Positions 27,469-35,523 of a stretch of 64,000 nt of DNA are shown one piece after another. Source of the DNA: LMUY01 sp964235495 (GTDB lineage Bacteria > Pseudomonadota > Alphaproteobacteria > Acetobacterales > Acetobacteraceae); the NCBI GenBank assembly GCA_964235495.1, contig CAXSAX010000010.1, positions 1 to 64,000 of the forward strand, written 5' to 3'. The position numbers and the translations under genes are program-made. The notes beneath the pieces were generated by a model that was not told the DNA's origin, did not search any database, and saw only the letters and a list, made by a program, of their open reading frames with translations. Within the stretch, counting starts at the first letter, position 1; each line of letters starts with the position of its first letter.

Positions 27469-29280
27469 ATGAACGCGATCTCCAAGCCTTCCCGCGGCGC
27501 CTACCAAGTCGTGGACCACACCTATGACGTGGTGGTGGTCGGTGCCGGCGGCGCCGGGTTGCGCGCCACCCTCGGCATGGGCGCCGCCGGGCTCAAGACC
27601 GCCTGCATCAGCAAGGTGTTCCCCACCCGCTCGCACACGGTGGCGGCGCAGGGCGGCATCGGCGCAGCGTTGGGCAACATGGGCGAGGATGATTGGCGCT
27701 GGCACATGTACGACACCGTGAAGGGGTCGGACTGGCTCGGCGACCAGGACAGCATCGAATACATGTGCCGCGAGGCGGTGCCGGCGATCTACGAGCTGGA
27801 GCATTTCGGCGTGCCGTTCTCCCGCACGGAGGATGGCCGCATCTACCAGCGCCCGTTCGGCGGCCACATGCAGGAATACGGCAAGACCCCGGCCAACCGC
27901 GCCTGCGCCGCGGCCGACCGCACCGGGCACGCCATCCTGCACACGCTGTATCAGCAATCGCTGAAGCATGAGGTCGAGTTCTTCGTCGAGTACTTCGCGC
28001 TGGATCTCATCATGGACGAGGAAGGCGCCTGCCGGGGCGTCACCGCCTGGTGCCTGGAGGATGGCAGCATCCACCGCTTCCGCGCCCAGACCACCGTGCT
28101 CGCCACGGGGGGCTACGGCCGCGCCTACCTGTCCTGCACCTCCGCCCACACCTGCACCGGCGATGGCGGCGGCATGGTGATCCGCGCCGGGCTGCCGGTG
28201 CAGGACATGGAGTTCGTGCAGTTCCACCCGACCGGCATCTTCCCGGCCGGCTGCCTCATCACCGAGGGCGTGCGCGGCGAGGGCGGCTACCTCACCAACG
28301 GCAACGGCGAGCGCTTCATGGAGCGCTACGCCCCCACCGCCAAGGACCTGGCCAGCCGCGACGTGGTGAGCCGCTCCATGACCATCGAGATCAACGAGGG
28401 CCGCGGCGTGGGGCCGAACAAGGACCACATCAACCTGCACATCGAGCACCTCGGCGCCGAGCTGCTGAACGAGCGGCTGCCGGGCATCTCCGAGACCGCC
28501 AAGGTGTTCGCCGGCGTGGACGTGACCAAGGACCCGATTCCCGTGTTGCCGACCGTGCACTACAACATGGGCGGCATTCCCACGAACTACCGCACCGAGG
28601 TGCTGCGCCCCACCGCGTCCGACCCGGATGCCGTGGTGCCCGGCCTGATGGCGGTGGGCGAGGCGGCCTGCGTGTCCGTGCACGGCGCCAACCGCCTGGG
28701 CACCAACTCGCTGCTTGACCTGGTGGTGTTCGGCCGCGCTGCCGCCCACCGCGCCGCGGAAATCCTCAAGCCCGGCGGCTCGCAGGCGCCGCTGCCGGCC
28801 GGCGCCGGCGAGTCCGGGCTGGACCGGCTGGACCGCAAGCGCCACAGCCGGGGCGACGCCCGCGTCGGCCAGTTGCGCGAGCAGATGCAGCGCGCCATGC
28901 AGGCCCACGCCGCCGTGTTCCGCACCGACGAGAGCCTGAAGCAGGGCGTCGCCAAGATGAAGGCGATCTGGAACGGCCAGGAGCATGTCGGCGTCACCGA
29001 CCGGTCGATGATCTGGAACAGTGAATTGGCCGAGGCGCTGGAGATGGACAACCTGGTCGCCAACGCGATGACCACCATGGTCAGCGCCGAGGCCCGGCAC
29101 GAGAGCCGCGGTGCACACGCGCATGACGACTATCCGGACCGCCACGACGAGGAATGGATGAAGCACACGGTGGCGCACCTGGATGAGGCCGGCGACGTGG
29201 CGTTGTCCTACCGCCCGGTGCGGATGCAGACGCTGACCAACGAGGTCAGCGTGTTCCCGCCGAAGAAGCGCGTTTACTAG
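27469..29280 (+). CDS. sdhA: Succinate dehydrogenase flavoprotein subunit
   Basis: A 603-residue catalytic subunit oxidising succinate to fumarate. The FAD-binding motif VVVVGAGGAGLRATLG comes first. The covalent FAD histidine is in TRSHTVAAQGGIGA. The active-site region FVQFHPTGIFPAGCLITEG and the arginine/histidine motif HYNMGGIPTNY are intact. The C-terminus (QTLTNEVSVFPPKKRVY) is standard. It is third in sdhCDAB. Confidence 0.96.
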   Translation: MNAISKPSRGAYQVVDHTYDVVVVGAGGAGLRATLGMGAAGLKTACISKVFPTRSHTVAAQGGIGAALGNMGEDDWRWHMYDTVKGSDWLGDQDSIEYMCREAVPAIYELEHFGVPFSRTEDGRIYQRPFGGHMQEYGKTPANRACAAADRTGHAILHTLYQQSLKHEVEFFVEYFALDLIMDEEGACRGVTAWCLEDGSIHRFRAQTTVLATGGYGRAYLSCTSAHTCTGDGGGMVIRAGLPVQDMEFVQFHPTGIFPAGCLITEGVRGEGGYLTNGNGERFMERYAPTAKDLASRDVVSRSMTIEINEGRGVGPNKDHINLHIEHLGAELLNERLPGISETAKVFAGVDVTKDPIPVLPTVHYNMGGIPTNYRTEVLRPTASDPDAVVPGLMAVGEAACVSVHGANRLGTNSLLDLVVFGRAAAHRAAEILKPGGSQAPLPAGAGESGLDRLDRKRHSRGDARVGQLREQMQRAMQAHAAVFRTDESLKQGVAKMKAIWNGQEHVGVTDRSMIWNSELAEALEMDNLVANAMTTMVSAEARHESRGAHAHDDYPDRHDEEWMKHTVAHLDEAGDVALSYRPVRMQTLTNEVSVFPPKKRVY

Positions 29281-29290
29281 AGGTTTTCAC

Positions 29291-29320
29291 CGTCATGGCC
29301 GGGTTCAACCGGCCATGACG
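29291..29320. repeat. REP-like palindrome between sdhA and sdhB
   Basis: A perfect 12-bp inverted repeat with arms CGTCATGGCCGG and CCGGCCATGACG around GTTCAA fills most of the 83-base sdhA-sdhB gap. The CGTCATGGCCGGG core resembles dispersed palindromic elements known from many alphaproteobacterial genomes. In an operon it could stabilise the sdhCDA mRNA end or tune sdhB expression. Confidence 0.7.
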
Positions 29321-29363
29321 ATCTCACGCCGGCCTCGAATGGCCGGGTGCCAGAGGTTTCTGC

Positions 29364-30146
29364 ATGGTTGAGTTCGCCCTTCCCAAGAACAGCAAGATCA
29401 CCCCCGGCCGCACCTGGGCCGCCGCACCCGGCGCCAAGCGGGTGCGCGAGTTCAAGATCTATCGCTGGAACCCCGATGACGGGGAGAACCCGCGCCTGGA
29501 CACCTACCAGGTCGATCTGGACCGCATCGGCCCGATGGTGCTGGACGCGCTGATCCACATCAAGAACGACATCGACCCTACCCTCACCTTCCGCCGCTCC
29601 TGCCGCGAGGGTATCTGCGGCTCCTGCTCGATGAACATCGACGGCAGCAACACGCTCGCCTGCCTCAAGCCGGTCGAGGACGTGCGCGGCGCGGTGAAGA
29701 TCTACCCGCTGCCGCACATGGCCGTGGTGAAGGACCTGGTGCCGGACCTGACTATGGCGTACGCCCAGCTCCGCTCCGTCGAGCCGTGGCTGAAGTCCGA
29801 CACCCCGCCGCCGCCGGACGGCGAGCGTCGGCAGAGCGTGCAGGAGCGCCACAAGCTGGATGGCATGTGGGAGTGCATCCTGTGCTTCTGCTGCACCACC
29901 TCCTGCCCGTCCTACTGGTGGAACGGCGACCGCTATCTCGGCCCGGCGACCCTGCTGGCCGCCTATCGCTGGATCGCCGACAGCCGGGACGAGTACACCG
30001 GGCAGCGGCTGGACGCGTTGCAGGACCCGTTCAAGCTGTATGCCTGCCGCACCATCATGAACTGCACCAAGTCCTGCCCCAAGGGCCTGAATCCGGCCAA
30101 GGCGATCGGCGAGATCAAGCAACTCCTGCTGGAGCGCGCCGGCTAG
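29364..30146 (+). CDS. sdhB: Succinate dehydrogenase iron-sulfur subunit
   Basis: A 260-residue electron-transfer subunit. The 2Fe-2S cluster cysteines are in RSCREGICGSCSMNIDG, with the last in LACLKP. The 4Fe-4S ligands are in CILCFCCTTSCPSYWW, and the 3Fe-4S ligands in CRTIMNCTKSCPKGLNP. The start ATG 29364 has AGAGGT upstream. It closes the sdhCDAB operon and is followed by dispersed repeat copy B. Confidence 0.96.
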   Translation: MVEFALPKNSKITPGRTWAAAPGAKRVREFKIYRWNPDDGENPRLDTYQVDLDRIGPMVLDALIHIKNDIDPTLTFRRSCREGICGSCSMNIDGSNTLACLKPVEDVRGAVKIYPLPHMAVVKDLVPDLTMAYAQLRSVEPWLKSDTPPPPDGERRQSVQERHKLDGMWECILCFCCTTSCPSYWWNGDRYLGPATLLAAYRWIADSRDEYTGQRLDALQDPFKLYACRTIMNCTKSCPKGLNPAKAIGEIKQLLLERAG

Positions 30147-30165
30147 CAGGCTCCCCTACTGTAAC

Positions 30166-30218
30166 CAGGTGTCCAGAGGACCTCGTCCTCTGGTGGGGTT
30201 TGGGGCGAAGCCCCAACC
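30166..30218 (+). repeat. Two-hairpin dispersed palindromic repeat, copy B
   Basis: CAGGTGT leads into a 9-bp hairpin (CCAGAGGAC-CTC-GTCCTCTGG, 30173-30193), then TGG and a second hairpin (GGTTTGGGGC-GAA-GCCCCAACC with one bulged T, 30197-30218). The first hairpin and flank match copy C (58812-58832, opposite strand) almost base for base. It sits just after sdhB and may act as its terminator. Confidence 0.75.
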
Positions 30219-30233
30219 TGCTAAACCAGCCCC

Positions 30234-30899
30234 ATGGCATTCTCCGGAGACGTCACGACCGCCAGGCGGCGCGCCGCCGCCTGGCAAGACTCGTTGCTGG
30301 CCGACCATGCCATCTTCCGCCTAGCGTGGGACAACTTGGCCGAGGTGGTGCCAGGCAAGCTCTACCGCTCCAACCATCCCACCCCCGCCCGCCTGGCCGC
30401 CGCCAAGCGCCGCTACGGCCTGCGCACCCTCGTCAACCTGCGCGGCCATCGCCAATGCGGCTCGGACGCGCTGTCCCGCCAGGCGGCCGCCGAGCTCGGC
30501 CTGCACCACATCGATATGGCGTTCGAGAGCCGCGGCGCGCCGCACCGCGACCGCATCCTGCGGTTTGCCGCGCTCTACCGCACCCTGGACGCCCCGGCGC
30601 TGATGCACTGCAAATCCGGCGCCGACCGGGCGGGGCTCGCCGCCGGGCTGGCGCTGTTGCTGGAGGGCGGCCGCAGCCAGGACGCGCTGGCCCAGCTCTC
30701 CTGGCGGTTCGGCCATTGGAGCCGCTCCCGCACCGGCATCCTGGACGCCTTCTTCGTGCGTTACGCCGCGGAGGCGGAGGGCCGGGTGCCATTCCTGCAT
30801 TGGGTCGAGCACGAATACGACGAGGCGGCGCTGCGGCGAGACTTCGTGGCCGGCGGCCTCGCCAGCTTCTTGGTGGACCACGTGCTGGTCCGCGAGTGA
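30234..30899 (+). CDS. Cysteine-based protein tyrosine/dual-specificity phosphatase-like protein
   Basis: A 221-residue cytoplasmic protein. The P-loop signature is HCKSGADRAG (Cys-x5-Arg), with the preceding strand LDAPALMHC. A conserved LYRSNHPTPARL segment and TLVNLRG upstream are typical of bacterial DSP/PTP-like phosphatases. A general acid is not obvious. No kinase partner lies nearby and the substrate is unknown. It follows sdhB after repeat copy B and has no strong ribosome site. Confidence 0.82.
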   Translation: MAFSGDVTTARRRAAAWQDSLLADHAIFRLAWDNLAEVVPGKLYRSNHPTPARLAAAKRRYGLRTLVNLRGHRQCGSDALSRQAAAELGLHHIDMAFESRGAPHRDRILRFAALYRTLDAPALMHCKSGADRAGLAAGLALLLEGGRSQDALAQLSWRFGHWSRSRTGILDAFFVRYAAEAEGRVPFLHWVEHEYDEAALRRDFVAGGLASFLVDHVLVRE

Positions 30900-30938
30900 G
30901 GCGCGGGCCTGGCCGGCGCCGGTGCCGAAAATAAGCGC

Positions 30939-30952
30939 ACAGACCAGTCTGT
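30939..30952. promoter_or_regulatory. Dyad-symmetric candidate activator/repressor site upstream of the cyn operon
   Basis: ACAGAC-CA-GTCTGT has perfect 6-base arms. It is centred about 80 bases upstream of the transcription start predicted from the sigma-54 promoter, the usual place for an enhancer-binding protein, though the sequence looks more like a TetR-type operator than the NtrC consensus. Confidence 0.4.
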
Positions 30953-30998
30953 CCGCTTGCCGAACAGGCAGCCGGGACCCGGCGAGCCCGCGCAACGA

Positions 30999-31015
30999 TT
31001 GGCATAAGCCTTGCT
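30999..31015 (+). promoter_or_regulatory. Sigma-54 (RpoN) promoter of the cyanate operon
   Basis: TTGGCAT-N5-TTGCT gives the invariant GG (31001-31002) and GC (31013-31014) with exactly ten bases between them, matching the -24/-12 consensus TGGCAC-N5-TTGCW with one change (C to T). Transcription would start near 31026, leaving about 38 bases before the GTG start. Confidence 0.7.
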
Positions 31016-31063
31016 GAGCCGGCCCCATTGCTTGTTGCGCAAACCATTCCAGGAGTTCCGTCC

Positions 31064-32398
31064 GTGTCCCGTGCGCCGTTCCCCGCCCACCCGCCGGGCT
31101 GCCGTTGCGGCGGCACCGCGCTGGCCTGCGACGCCACCTCGGCCGAGAGCATCGCCACCTCCGCCATCCGTGCCGCGGCCGAGCGGGCGGCGTTCGGCGG
31201 GGAGGCCGGCCGCCGCCGAGTGCTCAAGGCGCTGGGGGCGGCGACGCTGGCGGCGGCCATGGACCGGGCGTTCCCCATCCTGCGCGCGCAGGAGGCGTGG
31301 GCCGAGGGGGCCGGCGGCGCGCCGGAGAAGAAGGACCTCAAGCTCGGCTTCATCGCCATCACCTGCGCCACCCCGATCATCCTGGCGGCGCCCATGGGAT
31401 TCTACGCCAAGCAGGGCCTGAACGTGGACGTGGTGCGGACCGCCGGGTGGGCCGTGGTGCGAGACAAGGCGCTGAACGGCGAGTACGACGCGGCCCACAT
31501 GCTCAGCCCGATGCCGATCGCCCTCACCATGGGCGTGGGCGCGCAGGCGACGCCGTTCGCGGTGCCGGCGATCGAGAACGTCAACGGCCAGGCGATCACC
31601 CTGGCGATGAAGCACAAGGACAACCGCGACCCGGCGAAATGGCGCGGGATGAAGTTCGGCATCCCGTTCGACTACTCGATGCACAACTACCTGCTGCGCT
31701 ACTACCTGGCCGAGGCCGGGCTCGACCCGGACCAGGACGTGCAGCTGCGCGTCATCCCGCCGCCCGAGATGGTGGCCAACCTGCGCGCGGAGAACATCGA
31801 CGGCTTCCTCGGCCCCGACCCGTTCAACCAGCGCGCCGTGTATGACGGCGTGGGCTTCATCCACCTGCTGACCCGCGAGCTGTGGGACGGCCATCCGTGC
31901 TGCGCGCTCGGCATCAGCCAGGCGAGCGTCAAGGCGATGCCCAACACCTTCCGCGCCCTGCTGCAGGCGGTGGTGGACAGCACCGCCTATGCCAACAAGG
32001 CCGAGAACCGCAAGGAGATCGCGGGCGTGGTCTGCGCGCAGAACTACCTGAACCAGCCGCAAACCGTCGTCGAGCAGGTGCTGACCGGCACCTACGCCGA
32101 CGGCCTCGGCGGCGTCAGGCGCGTGCCGGACCGGGTGAGCTTCGACCCGTTCCCCTACCAGTCCATGGCAGTCTGGATCATGACGCAGATGAAGCGCTGG
32201 GGCCAGGTGAAGGGCGACGTCGCCTGGGCCGACGTGGCGCGCCAGGTGTACCTCACGGCGGACGCCGCACCCCGCATGAAGGAGGCCGGCCTGCTGGTGC
32301 CGGACTCCCCCAGCAAGACCTACGTCGTCATGGGCAAGACCTTTGACCCGGCGAAGCCCGACGAGTACGTGGCCTCCTTCCCGATCCGGCGGACATGA
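31064..32398 (+). CDS. Nitrate/cyanate-type ABC transporter substrate-binding protein (CmpA/NrtA family)
   Basis: A 444-residue binding protein for a cyanate (or nitrate-like) anion. GTG 31064 is chosen because AGGAG lies eight bases upstream; an in-frame TTG at 31028 has none. The first 50 residues carry a cysteine motif CRCGGTALACD, and only then comes a twin-arginine segment GRRRVLKALGAATLAAAM, an unusual long pre-Tat extension seen in this family. The mature part opens LKLGFIAITCATPIILA and includes GFLGPDPFNQRAVYDG. It is the first gene of a four-gene operon ending in cynS, and its stop overlaps the permease start (ATGA). Substrate assignment rests on cynS. Confidence 0.88.
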   Translation: MSRAPFPAHPPGCRCGGTALACDATSAESIATSAIRAAAERAAFGGEAGRRRVLKALGAATLAAAMDRAFPILRAQEAWAEGAGGAPEKKDLKLGFIAITCATPIILAAPMGFYAKQGLNVDVVRTAGWAVVRDKALNGEYDAAHMLSPMPIALTMGVGAQATPFAVPAIENVNGQAITLAMKHKDNRDPAKWRGMKFGIPFDYSMHNYLLRYYLAEAGLDPDQDVQLRVIPPPEMVANLRAENIDGFLGPDPFNQRAVYDGVGFIHLLTRELWDGHPCCALGISQASVKAMPNTFRALLQAVVDSTAYANKAENRKEIAGVVCAQNYLNQPQTVVEQVLTGTYADGLGGVRRVPDRVSFDPFPYQSMAVWIMTQMKRWGQVKGDVAWADVARQVYLTADAAPRMKEAGLLVPDSPSKTYVVMGKTFDPAKPDEYVASFPIRRT

Positions 32399-33234
32399 GG
32401 CGGCGGCGCCTGCAATCCTTCGGGTTGACGCTGCTGATCCTGGCCGTGCTGCTCGGCGCCTGGCAGTGGGCCGCCACCCCGGCCGCCGGCAGCGTGACGG
32501 TGGACCCGGAATACGCCGCCCTGGTCGGCACGGCGGCCAGCCAGGGGCAGAAATCCCCCATGCCGCGCCCCACGGACGTGGCCGAGCGCGCCTGGACGCT
32601 GCTGCGGGACCCGTTCTACGTCCGCGGCACCAACGACCAGGGCATCGGCATCCAGATGGGCTGGTCGCTGCTGCGGGTCGCCATCGGCTTCGGCCTGGCG
32701 GTGCTGGTGGCGGTGCCGCTCGGCTTCCTGATCGGCATGAGCCCGCTGCTGAACGGGGCGCTGGACCCGATCATTCAGGTGCTGCGCCCGATCAGCCCGC
32801 TCGCCTGGATGCCGCTGGCGCTGTACACCATCAAGGACAGCAGCATCTCGGCCATCTTCGTCATCTTCATCTGCGCCATCTGGCCGATGCTGCTGAACAC
32901 GGCCTACGGCGTCGGCAGCGTGCGGCGGGAGTGGCTCAACGTGGCCCGCACGCTGGAGGCGGGCACCTGGCGCACCGCCTTCCACGTCATCCTGCCCGCC
33001 GCCGCCCCCACCATCATGACCGGCATGCGCATCTCCATCGGCATCGCCTGGCTGGTCATCATCGCCGCCGAGATGCTCGTGGGCGGCACCGGGATCGGCT
33101 ACTTCGTCTGGAACCAGTGGAACAACCTGTCCATCGCCGACATCATCGTGGCCATCCTGCTGATCGGCCTGGTCGGCATGGCGCTGGACAAGGGGCTGGG
33201 CCGGCTGGCATCTGCGGTGGCATGGCGGGAATGA
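32395..33234 (+). CDS. Cyanate/nitrate-type ABC transporter permease
   Basis: A 279-residue inner-membrane permease with about six hydrophobic helices. The cytoplasmic EAA-like loop is LEAGTWRTAFHVILPAAAPT, which docks the ATPase. RPISPLAWMPLALYTI is characteristic of the NrtB/TauC/SsuC group. ATG 32395 overlaps the binding-protein stop. It works with the adjacent ATPase. Confidence 0.92.
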   Translation: MRRRRLQSFGLTLLILAVLLGAWQWAATPAAGSVTVDPEYAALVGTAASQGQKSPMPRPTDVAERAWTLLRDPFYVRGTNDQGIGIQMGWSLLRVAIGFGLAVLVAVPLGFLIGMSPLLNGALDPIIQVLRPISPLAWMPLALYTIKDSSISAIFVIFICAIWPMLLNTAYGVGSVRREWLNVARTLEAGTWRTAFHVILPAAAPTIMTGMRISIGIAWLVIIAAEMLVGGTGIGYFVWNQWNNLSIADIIVAILLIGLVGMALDKGLGRLASAVAWRE

Positions 33235-34091
33235 CTCCCTGGCTGTCGGTCGAAGGCATCACGCGGCGCTATGGCGGCCGACCGGTGTTCCAGGATGTGT
33301 GGTTCGGCATCGAGCGCGGCGAGTTCGTCTCGCTGATCGGCCATTCTGGCTGCGGCAAGACCACCATCCTCAATATCCTGGCCGGGCTGGAAGCGCCGGA
33401 TGGCGGCGCCGTGCTGATGGCCGGCCAGCCGATCACCGGCCCGGCGCTGGACCGCGCCGTCATCTTCCAGTCCCACGCCCTGCTGCCCTGGCTGACCGCG
33501 CTCGGCAACGTCGCCTTCGCCGTGCGCTCCCGCCACCGCGGCTGGAGCCGCGCGCAGGTGGAGGGCCACGCGGCCGAGGTGCTGGCGCTGGTGGGCCTGG
33601 CCGAGGCCGCGCACCGCAAGCCGGCGGAGCTGTCCGGCGGCATGAAGCAGCGCGTCGGCATCGCCCGGGCGCTCGCCATCGCCCCCCAGTTGCTGCTGAT
33701 GGACGAGCCGTTCTCCGCCCTCGACGCGCTGACCCGCGGCACCTTGCAGGACGAGGTGCTGCGCCTGGTGTCGGATGCCGGGCAGACCGCGTTCATGATC
33801 ACCCACGACGTGGACGAGTCGATCCTGCTGGCCGACCGCATCCTGCTGATGACCAACGGCCCGGACGCGCGGGTGGCGGAGGTGGTGGTGAACACCCTGA
33901 CCCGCCCGCGGGTCCGCACCGCGATTCACCACACGCCGGGTTACTACGAGCTGCGCAACCACATCGTGGATTTCCTGGTCACCCGCTCCCGCACCCTGGC
34001 CAGCAGCCGGCCGGACGGCTGGACCGGCCGCGTGGTGCCGGAGGTGCGTCCTGCCGCCGTAACGCAACCCCTGATGGAGAGCCTGCCATGA
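33231..34091 (+). CDS. Cyanate/nitrate-type ABC transporter ATPase
   Basis: A 286-residue ATPase of the NrtD/TauB/SsuB type. Walker A is GHSGCGKTT, the signature LSGGMKQRVGIARAL, Walker B LLLMDEPFSALDAL, and the switch histidine THDVDES. ATG 33231 overlaps the permease stop (ATGA); an ATG three codons earlier (33222) is also possible. A roughly 45-residue C-terminal extension after the ATPase core is typical of the group. Its end overlaps the cynS start. Confidence 0.92.
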   Translation: MTPWLSVEGITRRYGGRPVFQDVWFGIERGEFVSLIGHSGCGKTTILNILAGLEAPDGGAVLMAGQPITGPALDRAVIFQSHALLPWLTALGNVAFAVRSRHRGWSRAQVEGHAAEVLALVGLAEAAHRKPAELSGGMKQRVGIARALAIAPQLLLMDEPFSALDALTRGTLQDEVLRLVSDAGQTAFMITHDVDESILLADRILLMTNGPDARVAEVVVNTLTRPRVRTAIHHTPGYYELRNHIVDFLVTRSRTLASSRPDGWTGRVVPEVRPAAVTQPLMESLP

Positions 34092-34537
34092 ACGAAGCCA
34101 AGACCGCGCTGGGCGTCAAGATCATTGCTGCCAAGAAAGCCAAGGGCTGGACCTGGCCGCAGGTGGCCGAGAAGCTGGGCTTCTCCCCCGTCTGGACCTG
34201 CGCCGCCTGCCTGGGCCAGATGTCCATGACGCCCGAGACGGCGGAGAAGGCGGCGGTGCTGTTCGACCTCTCGCCCGCCGAGGCGGACCTGCTGGCGCAG
34301 GCGCCGTACCGCGGCTCCCTGCCCAGCGTGCCGCCGACCGATCCGCTGATCTACCGCTTCTACGAGCTGATCAGCGTCTATGGCACCACCTGGAAGGAGA
34401 TGATCCACGAGGAGTTCGGCGACGGCATCATGTCCGCCATCGACTTCGACATGACCCTGGACCGCCAGCCCGACCAGAAGGGCGACCGGGTGAAGCTGAC
34501 CATGAGCGGCAAGTTCTTGCCCTACAAGCGCTACTGA
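34088..34537 (+). CDS. cynS: Cyanate hydratase (cyanase)
   Basis: A 149-residue decameric enzyme converting cyanate and bicarbonate to ammonia and carbon dioxide. The N-terminal helical domain (AKKAKGWTWPQVAEKLG) is followed by the catalytic domain. The conserved Arg and Glu of IYRFYELISVYGTTWKEMI and the Ser of GDGIMSAIDFDM correspond to the E. coli triad R96, E99 and S122. Length is normal. It overlaps the ATPase gene by four bases, so uptake and breakdown are tightly coupled. With the sigma-54 promoter this points to cyanate as a nitrogen source. Confidence 0.95.
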   Translation: MNEAKTALGVKIIAAKKAKGWTWPQVAEKLGFSPVWTCAACLGQMSMTPETAEKAAVLFDLSPAEADLLAQAPYRGSLPSVPPTDPLIYRFYELISVYGTTWKEMIHEEFGDGIMSAIDFDMTLDRQPDQKGDRVKLTMSGKFLPYKRY

Positions 34538-34657
34538 CATAACGGAGTCGCCGAGGAAAACCCGTCGTTTTTGTCGTGCCCAGATTCAACCTGTGCGCCT
34601 ACTTCAAAGCAATACACGCGTCCGGGAGAACAAAGATATCACGTAAGACTTCGTCGC

Positions 34658-34693
34658 TTCCCTTGGGCCGTAGCAGGGTCTGGCCCAAGGGAA
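34658..34693. repeat. Long inverted repeat downstream of cynS
   Basis: Perfect 12-base arms TTCCCTTGGGCC and GGCCCAAGGGAA enclose a 12-base loop. It lies about 120 bases after cynS and 90 bases before an AT-rich gene. With no T run it is an uncertain terminator and could be a protein-binding site. The rest of 34538-34786 shows nothing convincing. Confidence 0.6.
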
Positions 34694-34786
34694 CGCGCTC
34701 AATGGGCTATCGTGAAGCCAGTAAACGTCTATGACGCACGACTATGTCGCTCCCAGACTTAGCATGATGTAGTAAGCCTTAAACTT

Positions 34787-35323
34787 ATGAAATCCCTACA
34801 AACCTTGCTTCCATGGCAAACCTCCATCGTTGGGATCGTGGGTTTTTTCGGCGTTACAATAACATTGGTAGTGCAGAACTCCAACGCTGTCCGCCTAGAG
34901 GACTACAAGAGAACAGCTGATGCATTGGCAATCAGAATTGCCATTAAATCTGAAATTTTGTCCGCATCAAAGAACTGTAGCAACATAAATCTGCTGCTTG
35001 AAAATTCTAATAAAGGTGACGGAGCCGTAGTCAATTTACTCTCCAGAGACACCGTATTTCTCAGGCTTGCTGACAAGCTAGGACTTCTCTCTGCAACCGA
35101 GGTCCAAGCTATATACGACGCATATATAGAGCAGACTAGATGGACGCAAATTATCCAAAGTGTTCTTCAACCCCTATCTAATTCTCCTGGAATCTACATA
35201 CTGTCAAATGATCAATACGCTGCCATTACAGATACCTGTAACGGTATAATTTCCCAAAGTCAGAACGCCGTAAACCAGATAAACGCACATATCCCTAGTA
35301 GCTTGCCATCTCTTTCCAGATAG
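34787..35323 (+). CDS. Uncharacterised membrane-anchored protein in AT-rich DNA
   Basis: A 178-residue protein with one N-terminal transmembrane helix (TSIVGIVGFFGVTITLVVQ) and a mostly helical soluble part containing two cysteines (KNCSNI and DTCNGI) that could pair if exported. I do not recognise a family. Base composition is far more AT-rich than the flanking cyn and algD genes, and codon use differs, so it was probably acquired. No good ribosome site precedes ATG 34787. It may have arrived by the same route as the broken gene at 24613-25137, which has a similar composition and an N-terminal membrane segment. Confidence 0.6.
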   Translation: MKSLQTLLPWQTSIVGIVGFFGVTITLVVQNSNAVRLEDYKRTADALAIRIAIKSEILSASKNCSNINLLLENSNKGDGAVVNLLSRDTVFLRLADKLGLLSATEVQAIYDAYIEQTRWTQIIQSVLQPLSNSPGIYILSNDQYAAITDTCNGIISQSQNAVNQINAHIPSSLPSLSR

Positions 35324-35523
35324 ATTGAAAAGCTTTGCCAAAGGCAAGTTTACGTTCAGATCGACATCAGACGTAAGTGGCTACCCACAAACCGGTCCTG
35401 AGCGGGAGGCGTGACGGACTGCTTGAAGCTAAAAGACACACTCAGGTTGCGACATCAGCATGGTGCTCGCCTGTTTGCCCTTGGTAAGTGATCCTTAGAC
35501 CATTTGCCCCTATCATGCCCGGC

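Noticed and set aside
34571..34762. 63-codon ORF after cynS
   Set aside because: Spans the 12-bp inverted repeat, has no ribosome site and no family resemblance.
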